The position numbers and the translations under genes are program-made. A stretch of DNA of 12,298 nt from Actinomycetota bacterium (GTDB taxonomy: Bacteria > Actinomycetota > Actinomycetes > Nanopelagicales > Nanopelagicaceae), in NCBI GenBank assembly GCA_009706135.1, contig WLRX01000016.1:1-12298 (forward strand), in the 5' to 3' direction. The notes beneath the pieces were generated by a model that worked only from the letters and a program-made list of their open reading frames with translations, was not told the DNA's origin and did no database searches. This document shows positions 7,671 to 12,298 of the stretch, piece by piece; the stretch's first letter is position 1; the number at the start of each line of letters is the position of its first letter.

Positions 7671-8836
7671 AGAACAGGGATTACAGCGATCTTTGGACCA
7701 AGAATTTAATGAGTAATTACTCGGTGCCATCCATAACTCTGGTGAAGGGAAAAGGATGCGTGGTTCAAGACGCTGACGGGAAGAAGTATCTAGACATGTT
7801 AGGTGGGATTGCGACCAGTGTTTTAGGTCATGCACATCCTGTTGTTGTTAGCGCTGTTAGTCGTCAAATAAAGACACTTTCTCATGTGAGCAATTTTTAT
7901 TCTCACCCCAATGCAATTGAATTAGCCCAGATATTGATCCGATTAACTGGCAAAAAGGATTCGCGCGTTTTCTTCGCTCAATCAGGCGCTGAAGCAAATG
8001 AAGCGGCTATAAAACTTTCTAGAAAAACTGGTCGGACAGAAATTGTCGCTATGAATGGTTCGTTTCACGGAAGAACTATGGGATCGCTTTCTCTCACAGG
8101 ACAAAGATCGAAGAAAATAGCTTTTGCTCCGTTGCTCAAAAATGTGAAGCACATTCCTTTCGGGGATATCAAAAAAGCTAGAAGGGCGATAAATTCAAAG
8201 ACTGCAATGGTCATCATTGAGCCAATAATGGGTGAAGCCGGTGTAATCGTTCCGCCAACAAATTATTTAAAAGAGGTACGCGAAATTTGCACAGCTCATG
8301 GAGTTTTGCTTGCAATAGATGCGGTTCAAACAGGTATCGGACGCACAGGCCAATGGTTTGGATATGAGTATTCAGGAATCACTCCTGATGTAATTACGGT
8401 TGCTAAAGGACTAGGCGCTGGCCTGCCACTTGCTGCGATGATTGCAGTCGGAGAATCTTCACAATTATTTATTCCCGGCGATCATGGTTCAACTTTTGGA
8501 GGTAACCCAGTTACAACGGCAGCTTCAATTGCAGCAATAAAATGGATAGAAAAGAACAAGATTTTGGGAAAAGTCAAAGCTGACTACAAATGTATTTCGA
8601 CTGCTCTGCATGCGGTTCCAGGTGTCACCGAGGTTCGTGGCGCCGGATTATTGATAGGTATCGAATTGTCTAAGAACAATTCAGCTCAGGTTGCCACGTT
8701 GCTTGAAGATTCTGGAGTTTTGGTAAATGCTGCAAATCCAAACACGATTCGAATCGCGCCGGCTTTGACAGTTTCAAAGATAGAACTACGTCTGTTCATT
8801 AAGGTATTCAAGGAGGTAATGTCTCGTGTCAATTAA
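7667..8836 (+). CDS. argD: Acetylornithine aminotransferase (class III, PLP-dependent)
   Basis: The 389-residue class III aminotransferase converts N-acetylglutamate semialdehyde to N-acetylornithine using glutamate. Visible are LDMLGGIATSVLGHAHP (42-58), the cofactor phosphate-binding SGAEANEAAIK (106-116), FHGRTMGSLSLTGQ (133-146), EP at 185-186, and TVAKGLGAGLPLAAM (244-258), where Lys247 forms the Schiff base with pyridoxal phosphate. STFGGNP (275-281) and the RGAGLLIGIEL block (324-334) complete the fold. Asp218, which contacts the cofactor pyridine nitrogen, is present, but the usual D-E-V-Q motif reads DAVQTGIGRTG, with Ala219 in place of glutamate. It overlaps argB by four bases and argR by eleven. 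In many actinobacteria argF would follow here; it does not. Confidence 0.96.
   Translation: MKNRDYSDLWTKNLMSNYSVPSITLVKGKGCVVQDADGKKYLDMLGGIATSVLGHAHPVVVSAVSRQIKTLSHVSNFYSHPNAIELAQILIRLTGKKDSRVFFAQSGAEANEAAIKLSRKTGRTEIVAMNGSFHGRTMGSLSLTGQRSKKIAFAPLLKNVKHIPFGDIKKARRAINSKTAMVIIEPIMGEAGVIVPPTNYLKEVREICTAHGVLLAIDAVQTGIGRTGQWFGYEYSGITPDVITVAKGLGAGLPLAAMIAVGESSQLFIPGDHGSTFGGNPVTTAASIAAIKWIEKNKILGKVKADYKCISTALHAVPGVTEVRGAGLLIGIELSKNNSAQVATLLEDSGVLVNAANPNTIRIAPALTVSKIELRLFIKVFKEVMSRVN
8811..8816 (+). promoter_or_regulatory. Ribosome binding site of argR
   Basis: AGGAGG lies nine bases before the GTG at 8826, inside the last codons of argD. It is the strongest Shine-Dalgarno in the window and decides the argR start, since the ATG at 8819-8821 is in the argD frame and would not give ArgR. 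Confidence 0.85.
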
Positions 8837-9326
8837 TTCACAGAGTGTTTCAGGTCGCAGAGCCAAAGCAATTGCCTTGATTAAATCAGGTCTTATCCAT
8901 TCACAAACTGATTTAGTTCTGCATCTAAAGAAGAGTGGTTTTCGGGTTACTCAAGCAACCGCTAGTAGAGACTTAGAGGAAATCGGTGCGGTTCGCGGGC
9001 GAAATGGTGATGGAGTTTCGGTCTATCAGATTCATGAGTCTGAAGATAATGCTTTATCTCGCGTTAATCCTGTTCCTTCGAAGTTAATAATCTCGGTAGA
9101 TCACAGCGCCAATCTTGCAGTTGTTCATACGCCTCCGGGTGCGGCCCAATTTTTAGCCAGTTCGTTAGACCATGCCAATCTCACAGGAGTAATTGGAACC
9201 CTAGCTGGTGATGACACAATTATCCTTGTGTCTAAGAAAGCAACAGGTGGGGCACAGTTAGCTAAAGAAGTTCTGGCTTTTGCTAATGCAAAGAGTTCAC
9301 GTAATTCAAAGAGTGGGAGAAAATAA
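8826..9326 (+). CDS. argR: Arginine repressor ArgR
   Basis: The 166-residue regulator has the two ArgR domains. The N-terminal winged helix-turn-helix spans about 8-70; its recognition helix reads VTQATASRDLEEIGAV (41-56). The C-terminal oligomerisation and arginine-binding domain spans about 85-155 and shows VVHTPPGAAQFLASSLD (99-115) and GTLAGDDT (124-131), whose aspartates (129, 130) bind arginine between trimers. With arginine bound, ArgR hexamers grip ARG boxes; the array before argC is the obvious target, making the operon self-regulated. The start is GTG at 8826 with AGGAGG nine bases upstream, overlapping argD by eleven bases. The tail after ~155 (SSRNSKSGRK) is basic and probably disordered. 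argH begins on the base after the stop. Confidence 0.96.
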   Translation: MSINSQSVSGRRAKAIALIKSGLIHSQTDLVLHLKKSGFRVTQATASRDLEEIGAVRGRNGDGVSVYQIHESEDNALSRVNPVPSKLIISVDHSANLAVVHTPPGAAQFLASSLDHANLTGVIGTLAGDDTIILVSKKATGGAQLAKEVLAFANAKSSRNSKSGRK

Positions 9327-10754
9327 ATGGCGCTGTGGGGAGCACGTTTTACAGAGCAACCAGCGGATGCTGTCTTCGCTCTCTCTCGCAGCGTTGGATT
9401 TGATTGGCGATTAGCTCCTTATGACCTGAGGTCTTCATTAGCCCACTTAGCCGTTCTTGAAAAATCATCACTGATTTCAAAAGAAGATTCAGTAAAAATC
9501 AGGGAAGCGCTTAAGGAACTTATTGATGAGGTTGCTTCGCAAAAGTTTTTACCTATCGAAGAAGATGAAGATGTTCATAGTGCTTTAGAGCGTGGCTTAA
9601 CGTCCAAACTTGGGCTATTAGGTGGAGCACTTCGTGCTGGAAGATCTAGAAATGATCAAGTCACCACAGATCTTCGTCTTTTCGCAATTGATCACATGCT
9701 CTCTTTGGCCACTTTGCTCACCGAACTTACTGAAATAATTTTGAAGAAAGCAAGTCAATATGTTGATGATCCTGCACCAGGTTTCACGCATATCCAGCAC
9801 GCACAGCCAATTTCCTTCGGACATGAAATCGCCAAACATGCACATGCATTCACGCGAGATGTCACCAGAATCAATGACTGGTATCAACGTGCATCTGTAA
9901 GTCCATTAGGAGCTGGCGCATTATCAGGTTCATCATTGCCATTAGATCCTGAATTTACGGCAACGAATTTGGGATTTGTTAAGACCTTTGAAAACAGTAT
10001 TGATGCGGTCAGCGATCGGGATTATGTCGCAGAGGCGTTGTTTATTATTTCACTTATAGGTATTCATTTATCTCGCATCGGAGAAGAATGGACACTTCTG
10101 GGATCTACTGAATTTTCTTGGGCCAAAATTGCAGACCAGTATTCAACCGGTTCATCGATTATGCCTCAGAAGAAGAATCCCGATATGGCGGAATTAGCTC
10201 GCGGAAAAAGCGCTCGATTAATTGGAAATCTAATGTCGGTTTTAGCGATGCTTAAGGGTTTGCCATTTGCATACAACCGTGATCTGCAAGAAGACAAAGA
10301 ACCATTGTTCGATAGTTTAGATACGTTATTCCTGGTGATTCCGGCGGTATCGGGCATGATTGCTACAACAGAATTCGATCGCGAAAAAATGAAGTTATCC
10401 GCGCCAACTGGTTTCTCTCTTGCAACTGAAATTGCTGATTATTTGGTTAGAAAAAACGTGCCGTTTTCACAGGCACATGAAGCAGCTGGGGCGTGTGTTG
10501 CGATGTGTGAAAAGCTCGACATCGAACTTCATCAATTAAGCGATGAGCAATTCTCATCAATTCACCTATCGTTGGATTCTTCTATCCGCGAGGTATTAAC
10601 AGTTCAAGGCGCTATAGCTTCACGCACAACCGCTGGAGGCACTGCCCCTACTGAAGTAAAGAAGCAGATAGCTGCGGCTCTGAAAAAAACACTTCTTCAA
10701 CGCACGGAAATTGCCAACAAATCGAAGGCCTTTTCCGAGATGATGCGTTCATGA
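9327..10754 (+). CDS. argH: Argininosuccinate lyase
   Basis: The 475-residue enzyme of the fumarase/aspartase superfamily splits argininosuccinate into arginine and fumarate, the last step of the pathway. It acts as a homotetramer with active sites made from three chains. Family blocks seen: LWGARFTEQP (3-12), EDEDVHSALERGL (79-91), GRSRNDQVTTDLRL (105-118), THIQHAQP (154-161) with the proposed catalytic base His155, the signature GSSIMPQKKNPD (275-286) carrying the catalytic serine on the mobile loop, and NRDLQEDKEP (317-326). Length is typical. The ATG abuts the argR stop, with GGGAG (9315-9319) as ribosome binding site. Its substrate maker, argG, usually next door in actinobacteria, is absent here. 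The stop overlaps tyrS by four bases, so tyrS is probably co-transcribed. Confidence 0.97.
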   Translation: MALWGARFTEQPADAVFALSRSVGFDWRLAPYDLRSSLAHLAVLEKSSLISKEDSVKIREALKELIDEVASQKFLPIEEDEDVHSALERGLTSKLGLLGGALRAGRSRNDQVTTDLRLFAIDHMLSLATLLTELTEIILKKASQYVDDPAPGFTHIQHAQPISFGHEIAKHAHAFTRDVTRINDWYQRASVSPLGAGALSGSSLPLDPEFTATNLGFVKTFENSIDAVSDRDYVAEALFIISLIGIHLSRIGEEWTLLGSTEFSWAKIADQYSTGSSIMPQKKNPDMAELARGKSARLIGNLMSVLAMLKGLPFAYNRDLQEDKEPLFDSLDTLFLVIPAVSGMIATTEFDREKMKLSAPTGFSLATEIADYLVRKNVPFSQAHEAAGACVAMCEKLDIELHQLSDEQFSSIHLSLDSSIREVLTVQGAIASRTTAGGTAPTEVKKQIAAALKKTLLQRTEIANKSKAFSEMMRS

Positions 10755-12016
10755 ATCTTCTAGAAGATCTCCGCTGGCGAGGATTGATATCGCAATCCAC
10801 CGATGAAACCGCCTTACAAGAAGCTTTGAAAAAACCAATAACCTTGTACATCGGTTTTGATCCAACTGCAGCTTCATTACACGTTGGAAACTTAGTTGTT
10901 CTTCTTGTTCTGCGACGTTTCCAATTAGCTGGACATAATCCAATTGCCTTAGTCGGGGGAGCCACAGGATTAGTTGGAGATCCATCGGGTCGCAACGAAG
11001 AACGCACTCTAAATAGTAATGACACGGTTGCAGAATGGGTTTCAAAGATACGCGAACAAGTATCAACTTTTTTAGATTTCGAAAAGGGTCCCAATAAGGC
11101 GCAGGTTGTTAATAATCTCGATTGGACTTCGCCACTTTCTGCCATTGAATTCTTAAGAGATATTGGTAAGCATTTTTCGGTTAATCAAATGCTCGCTAAG
11201 GATTCAGTCTCTTCACGACTTGAATCTGGTGGAATTTCTTACACAGAGTTCTCTTATCAAGTGCTGCAGTCACTGGATTTTCTAGAGCTATATCGTCGCT
11301 ACCAGTGCACATTGCAATTAGGCGGTTCAGATCAATGGGGAAATATTGTTGCTGGTTTAGATTTAATTCGCAGAGTTGAAAGTGGAAGTGGCCATGCTCT
11401 AACAATTCCTCTTCTTACAAAATCTGATGGGTCTAAGTTTGGTAAAACTGCCAGTGGCAGCATTTGGCTAGACGCTTCTATGACCTCGCCATACGCTTTT
11501 TTCCAGTACTGGTTAAATACGGATGATAAAGATGTCATCAAGTTCTTAAAAGTTTTCTCCTTTAAATCTCATGAAGAGATTATCGAACTTGAAAAAGCCC
11601 ACGAAACTAACCCTGGATTACGCGAAGCGCACCGTGCACTCGCTCGCGAATTAACTTCCTTAGTTCATTCTGTTGAAATTTCGGAAAGAGTTGAAGAAGC
11701 TGCTCGTGCGCTCTTCGGACAAGGCGATTTAGATTCACTTGATGAAGCAACATTGGCCGGAGCGCTCTCGGAGTTGCCCCGTATAACAATTAAATCAGGA
11801 GAATCCATTCCAACGTGGGTGGATTTGTTGGCGGCTACCGGGGTTGTGGACTCAAAATCTGCTGCCCGCAGAATTGTTAAAGAAGGTGGCGCGTATCTCA
11901 ATAATTCCAAGGTGGAATCTGAAGACTTCGCACTGCAAAAATCCGACTTTTTATGCGGAAAATATGCACTTTTACGAAAAGGGAAGAGAGATTTAGCGGC
12001 GGTTGAATTAGTTTAA
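10751..12016 (+). CDS. tyrS: Tyrosyl-tRNA synthetase
   Basis: This 421-residue class I synthetase charges tRNA-Tyr. The catalytic Rossmann domain (about 30-230) has the HIGH-type motif HVGN at 44-47, GGATGLVGDPSGR (69-81), the tyrosine/ATP-site GGSDQWGNI (191-199) and the KMSKS-equivalent KFGKT (229-233), the form normal for the common bacterial TyrS type. A helical anticodon-binding region covers about 245-340, and a C-terminal S4-like RNA-binding domain covers about 354-421 (VDSKSAARRIVKEGGAYLNN, 366-385), as expected. The ATG overlaps the argH stop (ATGA) with no clear Shine-Dalgarno, so translation probably depends on argH. The argH-tyrS pairing is widespread in actinobacteria. The gene is followed directly by the rRNA promoter region. 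Confidence 0.98.
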   Translation: MNLLEDLRWRGLISQSTDETALQEALKKPITLYIGFDPTAASLHVGNLVVLLVLRRFQLAGHNPIALVGGATGLVGDPSGRNEERTLNSNDTVAEWVSKIREQVSTFLDFEKGPNKAQVVNNLDWTSPLSAIEFLRDIGKHFSVNQMLAKDSVSSRLESGGISYTEFSYQVLQSLDFLELYRRYQCTLQLGGSDQWGNIVAGLDLIRRVESGSGHALTIPLLTKSDGSKFGKTASGSIWLDASMTSPYAFFQYWLNTDDKDVIKFLKVFSFKSHEEIIELEKAHETNPGLREAHRALARELTSLVHSVEISERVEEAARALFGQGDLDSLDEATLAGALSELPRITIKSGESIPTWVDLLAATGVVDSKSAARRIVKEGGAYLNNSKVESEDFALQKSDFLCGKYALLRKGKRDLAAVELV

Positions 12017-12054
12017 TTCTTGATTTTAGGGGCAAAAACCCACGCCGAGATGAC

Positions 12055-12075
12055 TTTTGGCCCTCTTTGCCAAAA
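12055..12075 (+). terminator. Possible hairpin terminator after tyrS (no U-tract)
   Basis: TTTTGGC (12055-12061) and GCCAAAA (12069-12075) are perfect complements around a 7-base loop, 39 bases past the tyrS stop and 27 bases before the rRNA -35 box. No run of T follows, so it is not a classical intrinsic terminator; U-less hairpins have been proposed to end transcription in actinobacteria. With four A/U pairs at its base it is weak. No other candidate terminator is visible between tyrS and the rRNA promoter. Confidence 0.35.
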
Positions 12076-12102
12076 TGGATACCGAGTCCCTGAAATCCCA
12101 AT

Positions 12103-12131
12103 TTGACCCTTCCTGGCCCTACCCCTATAGT
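12103..12131 (+). promoter_or_regulatory. rRNA operon promoter P1 (TTGACC-17 bp-TATAGT)
   Basis: TTGACC (12103-12108) and TATAGT (12126-12131) match five of six bases each of the housekeeping sigma consensus, with ideal 17-bp spacing. This is the best promoter in the window. Transcription would start around 12137-12141. It points toward the 16S-leader-like sequence at the right edge, so it is read as the rRNA operon promoter. No A/T-rich UP element is obvious upstream. Confidence 0.8.
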
Positions 12132-12202
12132 TTCCCTCCTGCTGTGAAACGGACGAATTAGGCCGAACAGCTGATCCCCACACCTAGATGGCAATAGCCG
12201 GT

Positions 12203-12232
12203 TTGACCGGTTCTGAGCCCATGCACTAGGTT
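12203..12232 (+). promoter_or_regulatory. Possible second rRNA promoter P2 (TTGACC-18 bp-TAGGTT)
   Basis: TTGACC (12203-12208), the same -35 hexamer as P1, is followed after 18 bp by TAGGTT (12227-12232), a TAnnnT -10. It would start near 12239, about 100 bases downstream of P1. Tandem promoters are usual for bacterial rRNA operons. The -35 also lies in the CCGGT-TTG-ACCGG hairpin, so the match may be coincidental. Confidence 0.45.
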
Positions 12233-12286
12233 TGGTGGTCTGCCCTGAAAATAGGAAGAAATTCCTGGACGCAGTGCGCATCCGTA

Positions 12287-12298
12287 CCTTGAGAACTC
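12287..12298 (+). promoter_or_regulatory. boxA-like rRNA antitermination/processing motif
   Basis: CCTTGAGAACTC matches the T-T-G-A-G-A-A-C-T-C element found before 16S rRNA in actinobacteria and treated as part of the Nus-factor antitermination (boxA) and RNase processing region. It is cut by the window edge, so the usual continuation cannot be checked. Confidence 0.65.

Larger units (their letters stand above)
12138..12298 (+). ncRNA. 16S rRNA leader (5' part; mature 16S outside window)
   Basis: No coding signal appears in this stretch. It contains small hairpins expected of an rRNA leader: CCGGT-TTG-ACCGG (12198-12210), AGGAA-GAAA-TTCCT with a GNRA-type loop (12253-12266), and a stem built from GGA/TCC and CGC/GCG (12267-12283). 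It ends in CCTTGAGAACTC, a conserved actinobacterial motif upstream of 16S rRNA and in the 16S-23S spacer. The start is estimated from promoter P1. The mature 16S sequence is not reached, so the identification rests on motif plus promoter strength. Confidence 0.75.

Noticed and set aside
8819..8821. ATG upstream of the argR GTG as an alternative start
   Set aside because: It is in the argD frame, seven bases out of step with argR, and too close to the AGGAGG site.
10648..11145. 165-residue open frame on the minus strand across argH/tyrS
   Set aside because: It is antisense to two well-conserved genes, has no recognisable domain and no start signal; the strong plus-strand coding explains it.
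11435..11449. TyrS has KFGKT instead of KMSKS
   Set aside because: This is the usual form in the common bacterial TyrS type and not a loss of function.
11898..12281. 127-residue minus-strand frame over the tyrS end and rRNA leader
   Set aside because: It covers the S4 domain codons of tyrS and the rRNA promoter/leader, and its composition (Arg/Ser/Phe-rich, no motif) looks like chance.
1..12298. Mobile elements, CRISPR arrays, phage, toxin-antitoxin or defence genes
   Set aside because: All coding space is filled by conserved translation and arginine genes in one orientation; no direct-repeat arrays, transposase frames or attachment-like sites were seen.

Overview
The window is a gene-dense, fully co-oriented (+ strand) housekeeping segment. 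It probably comes from a low-GC actinobacterium with a streamlined genome, such as a freshwater Nanopelagicales (acI, 'Planktophila/Nanopelagicus'-like) lineage. That placement is inference. It rests on the moderate-to-low GC judged by eye, very tight packing with 4-base start/stop overlaps, an ArgJ-type arginine cluster joined to tyrS, TAnnnT -10 boxes placed so that transcripts would start on the ATG, and the actinobacterial rRNA-leader motif CCTTGAGAACTC at the right edge. A 16S or marker-gene comparison would settle it.

Layout. Positions 1-36 are the last codons of rpmI (bL35), followed by rplT (bL20); this is the usual infC-rpmI-rplT block. Nine bases later comes a TrmH/SpoU-family RNA 2'-O-ribose methyltransferase, then pheS and pheT, which overlap by one base. 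At the pheT stop codon lies a compact regulatory region: three overlapping ARG-box-like repeats with a 10-bp period, overlaid on a putative promoter. This opens an arginine cluster, argC-argJ-argB-argD-argR-argH, in which almost every gene overlaps or abuts the next. tyrS overlaps argH by four bases and closes the run. The last ~280 bases carry no gene. They hold a possible hairpin terminator, a strong rRNA-type promoter (TTGACC-17 bp-TATAGT), a possible second promoter, small hairpins and the boxA-like motif of a 16S leader. The 16S gene itself would start just past the window.

How it works together. ArgJ recycles acetyl groups between acetylornithine and glutamate; ArgB, ArgC and ArgD turn N-acetylglutamate into N-acetylornithine; ArgH makes arginine from argininosuccinate. 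ArgR, encoded inside the operon, probably represses it through the argC operator. argF and argG, needed for ornithine to argininosuccinate, are missing from the positions where many actinobacteria carry them, so they must be elsewhere or absent. The remaining genes serve translation: ribosomal proteins, Phe- and Tyr-tRNA synthetases, an RNA methyltransferase and rRNA.

I see no mobile element, CRISPR array, phage gene or clearly novel system. The points worth a second look are the argC operator/promoter, predicted leaderless starts at pheS and argC, an ArgB without the N-terminal extension linked to arginine feedback, a substitution in an ArgD motif, the missing argF/argG, and the tandem rrn promoters behind tyrS.
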